Positions 15,350-24,302 are shown, counted from the stretch's first letter. The stretch: 24,685 bases of DNA from Prochlorococcus sp. AG-670-O11 (GCA_003211335.1 QCTA01000009.1:1-24685), one strand, 5' to 3'. Notes: generated by a model from the letters alone, not told the origin. Numbers and translations are program-made.

Positions 15350-15790
15350 TTAGTTTTCAGGATTTGAGGCCTTTGGGCTAGTACTCTTTTTTTTAACTTC
15401 TGTTTTTGAAGATGTTTTGGGAGTACTTTTTGCTATTGATATAGATTTTACCATAACTCTTGTGAGTTCTTGTCTGTGACCCATTTTTCTACGTGTCTTC
15501 TTTTTAGGACGCATTTTATATACTATTATCTTCTTATCTCTCTTATGAGAAACCACTTCTAGTTCAATTTTTGCATTTTTTACGTAAGGCTGACCAAGTG
15601 AAATATTATCTTTATCCTTTATTAGGAGAATTTTATCAATAGTAATTTTATCTTTTTCTTTAGCATTTAACCTATCAATATCATAATATTTATCAACTTC
15701 AAACCAGAATTGTTGACCTGATGTCTCAGCTATTGCGTACAAATTTTCGTTTTTTGCAGAGCTGTTAGAGGGTTTTTTGGAAGAAGTCAT
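15350..15790 (-). CDS. rplU: 50S ribosomal protein L21 with extended termini
   Basis: L21 is a 23S rRNA-binding protein of the large subunit. The core runs from YAIAETSGQQFWFEVDKYYD (18-37) to the basic block KMRPKKKTRRKMGHRQELTRV, which is diagnostic. At 146 residues it is longer than the roughly 103 of E. coli L21: there is a Ser/Asn/Lys-rich N-terminal extension of about 15 residues and a Lys/Ser/Thr-rich C-terminal tail of about 35 residues (SIAKSTPKTSSKTEV and on). Such tails are common in cyanobacterial L21. A leader hairpin lies about 20 nt upstream of the start codon. Confidence 0.97.
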   Translation of the reverse strand: MTSSKKPSNSSAKNENLYAIAETSGQQFWFEVDKYYDIDRLNAKEKDKITIDKILLIKDKDNISLGQPYVKNAKIELEVVSHKRDKKIIVYKMRPKKKTRRKMGHRQELTRVMVKSISIAKSTPKTSSKTEVKKKSTSPKASNPEN

Positions 15791-15807
15791 ATAATGAGGA
15801 CGCCGAG

Positions 15808-15837
15808 AGGCTCAAATTTATTAATTTGATTAAGCCT
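15808..15837 (-). promoter_or_regulatory. Hairpin in the rplU leader (candidate r-protein regulatory element)
   Basis: An inner perfect stem of TCAAATT (15812-15818) and AATTTGA (15823-15829) with a TATT loop is extended by AGGC (15808-15811) pairing with GCCT (15834-15837) across a one-sided 4-nt bulge. It sits 18 nt upstream of the rplU start, in the position of the autoregulatory leaders known for other r-protein operons. On the plus strand it is followed by five Ts (15837-15841), so it could also look like a short terminator, though no plus-strand gene precedes it. Confidence 0.4.
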
Positions 15838-15874
15838 TTTTAGCAGTCTTGGATTTTTATCTATCTTCTTATTT

Positions 15875-15880
15875 TATAGT
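15875..15880 (+). promoter_or_regulatory. Candidate -10 box of kaiB, overlapping an rplU -10
   Basis: TATAGT fits TANNNT and lies 55 nt before the kaiB ATG. On the opposite strand the same few bases read TATAAAAT, a plausible -10 for rplU, so the two divergent promoters may overlap. No convincing -35 is seen for either. Confidence 0.35.
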
Positions 15881-15935
15881 GTAATTAGTCAAGGTTTATT
15901 ATTAAATTCTTTTATTAAACTTGAGGTTTTAACAA

Positions 15936-16262
15936 ATGGTGGCAAGAAAAACATATATTTTAAAACTTTATGTAGCTGGTAATACTCCCAATTCAATGCG
16001 GGCTTTGAATACTCTTAAAGAAATTCTAGAGAATGAATTTAAAGGAGTTTATGCTTTAAAAGTAATAGATGTACTTAAACAACCGCAACTTGCTGAAGAA
16101 GATAAGATTTTGGCAACACCAACCCTCGCCAAAATTTTACCTCCGCCTGTTAGAAGAATAATTGGTGATTTATCAGATAGAGAAAAAGTTTTAATTGGAT
16201 TAGATTTACTTTTTGATGAATTATCAGAGAGTGAATATAGTGGAAGTACAAAAAATAAATAA
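15936..16262 (+). CDS. kaiB: Circadian clock protein KaiB
   Basis: KaiB binds the CI ring of phosphorylated KaiC and, in cyanobacteria with a full clock, sequesters KaiA and recruits output proteins. The 108-residue product has the thioredoxin-like fold-switching sequence: [73 protein letters not shown]. All conserved stretches are intact. Only the last 15 residues are variable, and it is slightly longer than the 102 residues of Synechococcus elongatus. No kaiA lies upstream: only 145 bp separate kaiB from the divergent rplU. kaiC follows after 58 bp, so kaiB and kaiC are probably co-transcribed. Confidence 0.97.
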   Translation: MVARKTYILKLYVAGNTPNSMRALNTLKEILENEFKGVYALKVIDVLKQPQLAEEDKILATPTLAKILPPPVRRIIGDLSDREKVLIGLDLLFDELSESEYSGSTKNK

Positions 16263-16320
16263 AAACTTTTATAATTAAAACCTATTACATAAATTTAAAA
16301 ATAATTTTCGGCCAAAATCC

Positions 16321-17847
16321 ATGAAAGATAAAAAAATTAGTAAATCAAATAAAATGCAAGTACAAAAATTACCTACCGGGATTGTGGGTTTTGATGATGT
16401 ATGTAGGGGCGGCTTACCATCCGCCAGAAGTACTCTTGTTAGTGGCACCTCCGGAACTGGAAAAACTGTTTTTTCTCTACAATATTTACATCATGGAATT
16501 TGCAATTTTGATGAGCCAGGAATCTTTGTTACCTTCGAAGAATCACCTTTAGACATAATTAGAAATGCAGCAAGTTTTGGCTGGGATTTACAGAAATTAA
16601 TTGATCAAAATAAACTTTTTATTTTGGACGCTTCCCCTGATCCTGATGGGCAAGATGTCGCTGGCAATTTTGATCTCTCTGGTTTGATTGAAAGGATTAG
16701 TTATGCGATTAGAAAATATAAAGCTAAGAGAGTAGCGATAGACTCAATAACAGCTGTTTTTCAGCAATATGATGCTATTTATGTTGTGAGAAGAGAGATT
16801 TTTAGACTTATTGCGAGATTAAAAGAAATAGGAGTTACCACCGTAATGACGACAGAAAGGGTAGATGATTATGGTCCAATAGCTCGTTATGGAGTTGAGG
16901 AATTTGTATCTGATAATGTCGTATTACTTAGAAATGTTCTCGAGTCAGAAAAAAGAAGAAGAACTTTAGAAGTTTTAAAACTGAGAGGCACAGTCCATAT
17001 GAAAGGAGAGTTTCCCTTTACAATGGGAGATGATGGCATAAGTGTTTTTGCCTTGGGGGCAATGAGATTAACGCAAAGGTCCTCAAATATAAGAATAAGT
17101 TCAGGAGTTAAAGATCTTGATGAAATGTGTGGAGGTGGTTATTTTCAGGATTCAATAATTTTAGCGACTGGTGCAACTGGTACAGGTAAAACTATGTTGG
17201 TATCTAAGTTTATTGAAGATGCCTATAATAATAATGAAAGAGCGATACTTTTTGCTTATGAGGAATCTAGGGCTCAACTCAATAGAAATGCTACAAGTTG
17301 GGGAATAGATTTTGAAAAAATGGAAAGTGATGGATTGTTAAAAATTATTTGTGCATACCCTGAATCAACTGGCTTAGAAGATCACTTACAGATCATAAAA
17401 ACTCAAATAAATCAATTTAAACCTAAAAGATTGGCAATCGACTCTCTTTCTGCATTGGCTAGAGGTGTAAGTTTGAATGCTTTTAGGCAATTTGTAATTG
17501 GAGTTACGGGGTATTCAAAACAAGAAGAAATAGCAGGCTTCTTCACAAATACTGCTGAAGAATTTATGGGAAGTCATTCTATTACAGACTCTCATATTTC
17601 AACTATTACAGATACGATTTTGTTATTACAATACGTAGAAATTAAAGGCGAGATGGCTAGGGCCATAAATGTTTTTAAGATGAGAGGTTCATGGCATGAT
17701 AAAAGGATAAGAGAGTACATAATTACTAGTCAGGGACCTGAAATAAAAGATTCATTTTCTAATTTTGAACAAATATTTAGCGGTGCCCCTCACAGAATTA
17801 ATTCTGATCAGAACATTCAGAATGTTTTTAAAGGTATTGAAAACTAG
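16321..17847 (+). CDS. kaiC: Circadian clock ATPase/autokinase KaiC
   Basis: KaiC is a double-ring hexameric RecA-like ATPase, autokinase and autophosphatase that sets cyanobacterial daily timing. The 508-residue protein has both domains: CI with Walker A GTSGTGKT at 42-49 and catalytic glutamates in TFEESP (E73, E74), and CII with Walker A GATGTGKT at 284-291 and AYEESR (E314, E315). The phosphosites are intact in ITDSHISTIT: S427 and T428 correspond to S431 and T432 of S. elongatus, and T422 to T426. The C-terminal segment FEQIFSGAPHRI, corresponding to the A-loop region that KaiA binds, is retained; the tail after it is shorter than in S. elongatus and ends FKGIEN. With no kaiA nearby, phosphorylation must run without KaiA stimulation, as described for the Prochlorococcus hourglass-type clock. 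The stop overlaps that of the convergent nblS. Confidence 0.98.
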   Translation: MKDKKISKSNKMQVQKLPTGIVGFDDVCRGGLPSARSTLVSGTSGTGKTVFSLQYLHHGICNFDEPGIFVTFEESPLDIIRNAASFGWDLQKLIDQNKLFILDASPDPDGQDVAGNFDLSGLIERISYAIRKYKAKRVAIDSITAVFQQYDAIYVVRREIFRLIARLKEIGVTTVMTTERVDDYGPIARYGVEEFVSDNVVLLRNVLESEKRRRTLEVLKLRGTVHMKGEFPFTMGDDGISVFALGAMRLTQRSSNIRISSGVKDLDEMCGGGYFQDSIILATGATGTGKTMLVSKFIEDAYNNNERAILFAYEESRAQLNRNATSWGIDFEKMESDGLLKIICAYPESTGLEDHLQIIKTQINQFKPKRLAIDSLSALARGVSLNAFRQFVIGVTGYSKQEEIAGFFTNTAEEFMGSHSITDSHISTITDTILLLQYVEIKGEMARAINVFKMRGSWHDKRIREYIITSQGPEIKDSFSNFEQIFSGAPHRINSDQNIQNVFKGIEN

Positions 17848-19862
17848 ATTAATTCATTAACTTGAGAATCCGTAAAATTTCCCACATTACTAATTGTTTG
17901 AGCTAGCAATTCATCTTTGTCAGATTGTTCAAGAGGTAAATCAAACCAAAATGTTGTTCCTATACCCAATTCACTTGCCATTCGAATTTCTCCACCATGT
18001 TTCTCAATTATTCCTCTAACGATTGATAAACCTAATCCTGTACCCTGTTCGGTATGAACAGCATTTTCAACTCTATAAAAACGATCAAATATTTTCTCTT
18101 GGTCAGGTTGGGATATCCCTGAACCTGTATCTGCAATTTCAATTCTTACTTTGGGTAATGGTGAAACTAATTCACATTGAGGGACGTCTTTATTATTGTT
18201 AGGAGGAAAGGCTGGGCAAGAATCAGGCCAAGTATAAGCCCTGATTTTAAGAGTGCTATTTTTGGGGCTGAACTTCAAACCATTACCTAGTAAATTATCA
18301 AAAACTTGTAAAAGTAAGTCAAAATTTCCGAGAATTGATGGGATGTTTTCCTCTATATCATGCGCTAAGGAAACATTTTTTTCAGTAGCATTAAGTCTAT
18401 AATTTCTTAGTGTTTGCTCAATAGCAGGCTTAATTTCCATAGGCTCTAACTGTATTATTTTACCTGATTCCAATCGTGATAAATCAAGAACATCATTAAC
18501 AAGTCTTGTTAATCTATCAGTCTCTGAATTGGCAATACCCAAAAATTCAAGTTGCTCTTCATTAGAAAGTTGATCTTTTAAATCATATAATGTCTCCACA
18601 TAACTTTTTATATTAAAAAGTGGTGTTCTAAGTTCATGAGAAACATTACTTATAAATCTATTTTGTGCTGCATTAAGTTCAACTTCTCTTGTTAAATCCT
18701 GTATTGTTACTGCGATTCCTTTTAATTCAACTTTATTTGTATCTAAAACAGACTGCAAAACAATTCTTAGCGTCCTTGCAGGTTCTCCCAAACTGCACCT
18801 TAAATCGTCATTTTCTTTTTCTCTATTTAAAATTGACTCTATATTGGCGTGTAAGTCGTTAGATAAAATTTCAGGAATCTCATTTAAAAGATATTTACCT
18901 TCTAAGAATCTTCCTTCCCAACGAAAAAGTCTTTTTGCTGTGGGATTAGTTAAAACAATTTTACCTTTAGAGTCTAATAATATTGCCCCGTCTGCCATAG
19001 TGGCTATTAGTGACTGTTGCTTTATCTGAGCAGCTTTAAGCTCTTCAATATTTGCTTCATCATAATCCTCTAGTTGAGAAGCCATTCGGTTAAAACCTGT
19101 TAATAATTCGCCTAGATCACCAGTCATAGGTAAAGAAATCCTCGATTTGAAATTGCCTTTTGAAATTTCTCTGACACCCCTAACTAATTCTCTTACAGGT
19201 CTTGTTATCGTTAATGCATTAAATACTGCACCAAGTATCACTAAAACCCATATAGAAATGAAGACTGCTATTGTTACTTCTCTTGTTAAAGCAGCACTTG
19301 CTAAAGCCTTTTTGTTAGGCGTAACTCCCAAAGCTAATGTTCCAAGATACTTACCCTTCCACAACATTGGCACAAATACATCTGTCACTTGTCCTTGAGG
19401 AGTGGAATGTTGTCTTACTAGGGGGAATTGAGGTCTTTTCTTTAATTCAGATGGTAACTTTAATCTTCTAGTTAATTGAAATTGATTATCTGAACTCTTG
19501 GGTGTAGCACTAATTGGAATTCCAAGTTGAACAACATCTTCAGCATCAGTGAAAAAAATATAACGTAAATTTCTACTTGATCTCCAAAACTTTTCTGCAA
19601 CGTTTGATATCTCTTTCTTTTGATTATTAGCCACTAGTTCAGTTACATTGCCTGAGAGTAAAAGGCCTAGATCTCTTGCGTATCTTGTGTCATTCATCCC
19701 CGCATCTCTTTGAATACTATTAAGAGAGAAAAAAGTTATTCCAGTCATTAAAAGGCTCACTACAAGAGTAGCTATTGCTAATAATTTTGTTCTTAAACTA
19801 AAACGGCTCCACCAAGTGAAAACTCTATTAGACCAGTATTCAGGGCTATTGTCATCAATCAT
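17844..19862 (-). CDS. nblS: Sensor histidine kinase NblS (Hik33/DspA family)
   Basis: NblS is the cyanobacterial membrane kinase that responds to high light, nutrient and redox stress and controls photosynthesis genes through RpaB-type regulators. The 672-residue protein has a first membrane helix at about 26-48, an extracytoplasmic sensing region (50-190), and a second helix at about 196-217. Then come a HAMP domain (218-270), a PAS domain (about 280-390, MADGAILLDSKGKIVLTNPTA), and a HisKA domain with the phospho-acceptor H409 in SNVSHELRTPL. The HATPase domain has the N-box FDNLLGNGLKFSP (521-533), DTGSGI (578-583), FDRFYRV and GTGLGLSIV (607-615). The domain order fits NblS/Hik33. It lies 50 bp downstream of purD on the same strand and tail-to-tail with kaiC, sharing the stop tetramer CTAG. 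Confidence 0.95.
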   Translation of the reverse strand: MIDDNSPEYWSNRVFTWWSRFSLRTKLLAIATLVVSLLMTGITFFSLNSIQRDAGMNDTRYARDLGLLLSGNVTELVANNQKKEISNVAEKFWRSSRNLRYIFFTDAEDVVQLGIPISATPKSSDNQFQLTRRLKLPSELKKRPQFPLVRQHSTPQGQVTDVFVPMLWKGKYLGTLALGVTPNKKALASAALTREVTIAVFISIWVLVILGAVFNALTITRPVRELVRGVREISKGNFKSRISLPMTGDLGELLTGFNRMASQLEDYDEANIEELKAAQIKQQSLIATMADGAILLDSKGKIVLTNPTAKRLFRWEGRFLEGKYLLNEIPEILSNDLHANIESILNREKENDDLRCSLGEPARTLRIVLQSVLDTNKVELKGIAVTIQDLTREVELNAAQNRFISNVSHELRTPLFNIKSYVETLYDLKDQLSNEEQLEFLGIANSETDRLTRLVNDVLDLSRLESGKIIQLEPMEIKPAIEQTLRNYRLNATEKNVSLAHDIEENIPSILGNFDLLLQVFDNLLGNGLKFSPKNSTLKIRAYTWPDSCPAFPPNNNKDVPQCELVSPLPKVRIEIADTGSGISQPDQEKIFDRFYRVENAVHTEQGTGLGLSIVRGIIEKHGGEIRMASELGIGTTFWFDLPLEQSDKDELLAQTISNVGNFTDSQVNELI

Positions 19863-19912
19863 TTGCTTCGAAGGAATAATTTTATTTTATTAGAATCATT
19901 GACATATATCAT

Positions 19913-21250
19913 CTAATGAGTCCCCTCAAACATTTTATTTTTTCTGACTTGATGACCAATATCTTTTCTATAAAACATACCTTCAAAACTAATTTCTTTC
20001 AAATTCTTATAAGCCTTTTCAAAGACCTTATCAAAATCTTGGCCTTGACAAACAATACTAAGAACTCTTCCTCCATCTGTGACGTATTCACCATTTGAAC
20101 TAAGAGATGTTCCAGAATCGAAAATTTGACAATCTTCGGGATCAATATTTCCGTAATTTATGGGAAACCCTTTTTCGTAAGTATGAGGGTAACCTTTGGA
20201 AGTTGCGATCACACAACCGCTGAATTTATTAGGCATTTTAATTTTTTCGTTTCCAATAAGATTGCTCGTTGCACATTTTTGTAAAAGGATTACAAAATCT
20301 TTATCCATTAAAGGCATTATTGTTTGGCATTCTGGATCACCAAACCTACAGTTATATTCTATAACTTTTGGACCTGTTTTTGTGATCATTAATCCAAAAT
20401 ATATAACCCCTCTGTAGTCGATATTCTTTCTTAACAAAGCATCAATTGTAGGTTTAATTATTTCATTTTTAATACTTTCAAGATAGCTTTTTGTAATAAG
20501 TGGAGTAGGCGAATAAGCTCCCATGCCGCCCGTATTAGGGCCTTTATCATTTTCCTTAAGTCTTTTATGGTCTTGAGCTGTAGGAAGTAAAACATATTTT
20601 TCCCCATCGCAAAGAGCAAAAACTGAAACTTCGGGACCTTCAATTTTTTCTTCCAAAACAACTATTTCGCCAGCATCCCCAAATTTACCTTTAAATATTT
20701 CTTCTGTAGCATTAAGAGTTGCTTCTCTTGATTCTGGGATGAAAACACCTTTTCCTGAAGCTAATCCGTCAGCTTTTACTACTAATGGATTTGGAGATTT
20801 AGAAATAATTTCCTTTGCTTGTTTTAATGACGTAACTTTCCAGAAATTTGCAGTCGGAATATTTGCGTCTTTCATAAATTCTTTTGCCCAAGATTTACTT
20901 GATTCTAATTTGGCTCCATCTGCGCCAGGACCAAATACATCAAAATTATTATCCCGAAGGACCCCCCCTAAACCGTCAGCTAAGGGATTCTCGGGTCCTA
21001 TTACTACTAGATCAATTTTAAGATATTCTAGTCTTGGGATTAATTCTTCAAGATTGTTTAAATCTAGACTAATTCTCTCAGATTTATTTATTTTTTTTGA
21101 GCCAGCATTACCTGGTAGGAGATAAATTTTTTTTATTAATTCATTTTTTTGGATCGCCCATGCCAATGCATTTTCTCTACCACCATTACCAATTATTAAA
21201 ATATTTTCTAGTTTATTAGAATTTTTGGAGTTAATTGTATTAATACTCAT
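19913..21250 (-). CDS. purD: Phosphoribosylamine-glycine ligase (GAR synthetase)
   Basis: PurD joins phosphoribosylamine and glycine with ATP, step two of purine synthesis. The 445-residue product is an ATP-grasp enzyme. The N-domain begins ILIIGNGGRENALAWAI (17-33), followed by VVIGPENPLADGLG, the ATP-binding loop KADGLASGKGV, TAQDHKRLKENDKGPNTGGMGAYSP, YRGVIYFGLM and YNCRFGDPECQ, all hallmarks of PurD. The usual GGREHAL reads GGRENAL here (N27). The start at 21250 adds about 15 residues before the conserved strand; a later start is possible but no in-frame ATG offers itself. It diverges from purC across 137 bp. Confidence 0.96.
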   Translation of the reverse strand: MSINTINSKNSNKLENILIIGNGGRENALAWAIQKNELIKKIYLLPGNAGSKKINKSERISLDLNNLEELIPRLEYLKIDLVVIGPENPLADGLGGVLRDNNFDVFGPGADGAKLESSKSWAKEFMKDANIPTANFWKVTSLKQAKEIISKSPNPLVVKADGLASGKGVFIPESREATLNATEEIFKGKFGDAGEIVVLEEKIEGPEVSVFALCDGEKYVLLPTAQDHKRLKENDKGPNTGGMGAYSPTPLITKSYLESIKNEIIKPTIDALLRKNIDYRGVIYFGLMITKTGPKVIEYNCRFGDPECQTIMPLMDKDFVILLQKCATSNLIGNEKIKMPNKFSGCVIATSKGYPHTYEKGFPINYGNIDPEDCQIFDSGTSLSSNGEYVTDGGRVLSIVCQGQDFDKVFEKAYKNLKEISFEGMFYRKDIGHQVRKNKMFEGTH

Positions 21251-21311
21251 GAATTAGTTAATTAAAGATACTAGGGTTTATGAAGAAAAAAACCAGTTAA
21301 GATAAATTATA

Positions 21312-21381
21312 TATAATTTATTAAGCATTTATATTGCTAGCTAATAATTAAATTTTATTCTACTTTTAGTTTTCAAAGGGG
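21312..21381 (+). promoter_or_regulatory. Candidate purC -10 box and ribosome binding site
   Basis: A perfect TATAAT lies at 21312-21317, 70 nt before the purC ATG, but in very AT-rich DNA and with no good -35. AAAGGGG (21375-21381) is one of the few clear Shine-Dalgarno sequences in the window, 6 nt before the ATG at 21388. Confidence 0.4.
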
Positions 21382-21387
21382 TTTTCA

Positions 21388-22116
21388 ATGAATAGTAAAT
21401 TAAAATTGATTTATGAAGGTAAAGCAAAAAAAATATTTGCTTATAAAGATTCAGATAAAGTTATTATTGAATTCAAAGATGATGCAACAGCTTTTAATGC
21501 GCTGAAGAAAGCCAAATTTGAGGGTAAAGGGGAATTGAATTGTCTTATAAGTTCAAAAATATTTGAGTTTCTTATCAAAAACAACATACCAACACATTAC
21601 CTTGGGCTAAAAAATAATAATTCAATGATTGCTCAAAAAATAAAAATTATCCCACTTGAAGTTGTTCTCAGAAATACTGCATATGGATCTCTTTGTAAAC
21701 AGACTACAATTGAGCCAGGATCAGTTTTGGACAGACCCTTGATTGATTTTTATCTTAAAAATGATACTCTTAATGATCCTCTTCTAACAAAAGATAGAAT
21801 TAAATTATTAAAAATAATCGATAATGATGAACTAGATTTTATTAGTAATATGACATTAGAAATCAATAAACTTTTAAAGAAATTTTTCTACAATATAAAT
21901 TTAGATCTTGTAGATTTTAAATTAGAATTTGGATATACGGTTGATGGCCATATTGTTTTAGGAGATGAGATTAGTCCTGATAATTGCAGATTATGGGATC
22001 TTAATCAAAAAAATGGTATTATAGTTAGTCTAGATAAAGATAGATTCAGAAATGATTTAGGTGGCTTTATTGAAGCCTATAGTGAAATTAATAAAAGAAT
22101 AAATAATTTCATTTAA
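21388..22116 (+). CDS. purC: SAICAR synthetase
   Basis: PurC (phosphoribosylaminoimidazole-succinocarboxamide synthase) condenses CAIR with aspartate using ATP. The 242-residue length is standard for the bacterial single-domain enzyme. YEGKAKKIF (9-17) and DDATAFNALKKAKFEGKGELN form the N-terminal ATP-binding part. IIPLEVVLRNTAYGSL is the family signature (substrate site), and the C-terminal signature GDEISPDNCRLWD is present. A strong ribosome binding site precedes it. purC shares an intergenic region with divergent purD, so joint control of the two purine genes is plausible. The Omp85 gene starts 41 nt downstream. Confidence 0.97.
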   Translation: MNSKLKLIYEGKAKKIFAYKDSDKVIIEFKDDATAFNALKKAKFEGKGELNCLISSKIFEFLIKNNIPTHYLGLKNNNSMIAQKIKIIPLEVVLRNTAYGSLCKQTTIEPGSVLDRPLIDFYLKNDTLNDPLLTKDRIKLLKIIDNDELDFISNMTLEINKLLKKFFYNINLDLVDFKLEFGYTVDGHIVLGDEISPDNCRLWDLNQKNGIIVSLDKDRFRNDLGGFIEAYSEINKRINNFI

Positions 22117-22157
22117 TTTAATTCAAAAGACTATTAACTTAACTAGTTTTAAATATT

Positions 22158-24302
22158 ATGCAAAATAATCTTCAAAAATTTAAAAAGGCCTTAACAAGCA
22201 TAACTGTATTCTCTGTAGTTTTGGCTTCAAATAATTCAGAATTAGCAGCGAAGTATTTGCTTGATCAAGAAGAAGGAATTAAAAAAAATACAATGAATAT
22301 TCAAAAGATAAATAAATACTCAAGTGAACCGATATCAGCGTTTGAATTTGAGGAAAAAGATAATGTACTAATTGTAGATAATGGTGAAAAAATTTCTGAG
22401 GAGAATGTGCTCATTTCAGAAATAATTATTGAAGGTTGGGAGAATCATCCTGAGGGTAGAAAGTTAGAATTAGCCGCTTATGATTCTATGACAATCAAAC
22501 CTGGAAGCATAATTAACAATAAAATTTTAAAGAATGATTTAAATTCAATCTATGCAAGTGGATGGTTTTCAGGGGTAAAGATTAAATCTCAAGATAGCCC
22601 ATTGGGAGTAAGACTGATAGTAAGCGTTGTGCCTAATCCAATCCTAAGAGAAGTCAAACTTAATCCGAAAAATAAAATTATTCCTAATAAATTTGTAGAA
22701 GAAATTTTTACTAAGGATTATGGGACCACTCTAAATCTAAATGAACTCCAGAATAGAATAAATACCATTAAAAAATGGTACGAAGAAAAAGGTTATTCCC
22801 TCTCGAGAATAAATGGTCCCGAAAGAATCTCAGGTGATGGAATAGTAAGTTTAAATATAGATGAAGGGATAATTTCTGATATTGAATTGAGGTTCTTAGG
22901 GTCAGATGGAGAACCTAATGTTGATGGGAAACCTAGAAAAGGGAAAACAAAAGATTGGGTCATAAAGAGAGAATTGAAGACAATACCAGGTTCAACATTT
23001 AATAGAATAATATTAGAAGAGGATATAAAAAGACTTTACGCTACATCCTTGTTTGATGATGTAAAAGTATCTCTTGCTCCAGATAAAAAAAATCCTGGGA
23101 AAGTAATCATTATTTTAGATATAAGTGAGCAAAGAACTGGTTCATTAACTGGAGGTCTTGGGTATAGTAACGGTGCAGGTGTCTTTGCACAAATTGGTTT
23201 GCAAGAAACTAATGCTTTTGGAAGAGCATGGTCTAGCAATGTAAATATAAATCTTGGTGAATACTCAACAACTTATAATTTCTCATTAAGTGATCCTTGG
23301 ATTAAAGGGGATAATTATAGGACCTCTTTTAGAACAAATGTTTTCCTAAGTCGTGATTATCCTCAAGAATTTAAAAGCGAAAATAATGGAAGACTTTATG
23401 CTATTCCTGGTCCTAGCAGTTCTACTGAATATCCTTTTTCTTCAATAGTTTTGGAAAAATCAGGAGGAGGGTTTGCATTCTCGAGACCTCTTAATGGTGG
23501 GGATCCTTTTAAAAAATCAAAATGGAAAGTTTTAAGTGGAATGAATTTTAAAAAAGTGTCACTAATTGATAGTGATGGAAATGAAAAACCTTTTGGAACT
23601 TTAAAACCTACAACCGCCAATGTGCACGAAGTTATATGTTTAGGATACAAACCAAATCCGAATTATTGCCCAGAAGAAAATATTTTAGTAAGTGTTATTG
23701 CAAGTGCATCAAGGACCGATTTAAATAATTCGGTAAATCCAACCTCAGGAAATAAACTTATTTTTGGAAGTGAACAGTTTTTTAAGGTAGGACATACTTC
23801 TCCAACTTTTAACAGGATGAAAGCTACATATGCTTTTTTTATCCCCACAAAATTGATAAATTTTACTAAAGAGTGTAAGTCTAGTGATGTTGTTAATAGT
23901 GATTGCCCTCAAACTATTGGATTCGAATTTAAAGCTGGAACAATTATAGGAGAATTACCTCCTTATGAGGCATTTTGTATGGGAGGTTCTTCCTCTGTCA
24001 GAGGTTGGAGCTCTTGTGATCTTTCTGTAAGTAAAAGTTTTGTGGAAGCGACTGCTGAATATCGTTTCCCCGTATGGAGAATGATATCAGGAGCTTTATT
24101 TGCTGATATTGGAACTGATTTAGGATCGCAAGATAACGTTCCAGGAAAACCTGGTAAATTATTACAAAAACCTGGTACTGGTTATTCTCTCGGAGGTGGT
24201 GTTGGTGTTAAGACACCCATTGGACCCTTAAGATTAGATATGGCTAGTAAAGACTTAAGCGGTGATTGGAGATATACTCTCGGAGTTGGATGGAAATTCT
24301 AA
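22158..24302 (+). CDS. bamA: Outer-membrane protein assembly factor, Omp85/BamA family
   Basis: This protein folds and inserts beta-barrel proteins into the outer membrane; it is the cyanobacterial relative of chloroplast Toc75. The 714-residue protein has a signal segment (about 8-31, ALTSITVFSVVLAS). A short linker leads to three POTRA domains, about 84-160 (VLISEIIIEGW), 161-238 (REVKLNP) and 239-325 (DIELRFLG to VIIILDISEQ), as in other cyanobacterial Omp85 proteins rather than the five of proteobacteria. The 16-strand barrel begins at about 326 with GSLTGGLGYSNGAG. The family L6 motif is VRGW (614-617), and the last strand ends YTLGVGWKF with terminal Phe, the usual barrel signal. lpxC begins immediately after the stop. 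Confidence 0.94.
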   Translation: MQNNLQKFKKALTSITVFSVVLASNNSELAAKYLLDQEEGIKKNTMNIQKINKYSSEPISAFEFEEKDNVLIVDNGEKISEENVLISEIIIEGWENHPEGRKLELAAYDSMTIKPGSIINNKILKNDLNSIYASGWFSGVKIKSQDSPLGVRLIVSVVPNPILREVKLNPKNKIIPNKFVEEIFTKDYGTTLNLNELQNRINTIKKWYEEKGYSLSRINGPERISGDGIVSLNIDEGIISDIELRFLGSDGEPNVDGKPRKGKTKDWVIKRELKTIPGSTFNRIILEEDIKRLYATSLFDDVKVSLAPDKKNPGKVIIILDISEQRTGSLTGGLGYSNGAGVFAQIGLQETNAFGRAWSSNVNINLGEYSTTYNFSLSDPWIKGDNYRTSFRTNVFLSRDYPQEFKSENNGRLYAIPGPSSSTEYPFSSIVLEKSGGGFAFSRPLNGGDPFKKSKWKVLSGMNFKKVSLIDSDGNEKPFGTLKPTTANVHEVICLGYKPNPNYCPEENILVSVIASASRTDLNNSVNPTSGNKLIFGSEQFFKVGHTSPTFNRMKATYAFFIPTKLINFTKECKSSDVVNSDCPQTIGFEFKAGTIIGELPPYEAFCMGGSSSVRGWSSCDLSVSKSFVEATAEYRFPVWRMISGALFADIGTDLGSQDNVPGKPGKLLQKPGTGYSLGGGVGVKTPIGPLRLDMASKDLSGDWRYTLGVGWKF

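Noticed and set aside
15791..15935. Possible truncated kaiA remnant
   Set aside because: All frames in this gap are short and I recognise no KaiA motif; the space is filled by leader and promoter sequence.
20739..21125. 128-codon + frame opposite purD
   Set aside because: Fully antisense to conserved ATP-grasp motifs of PurD and with no start context.
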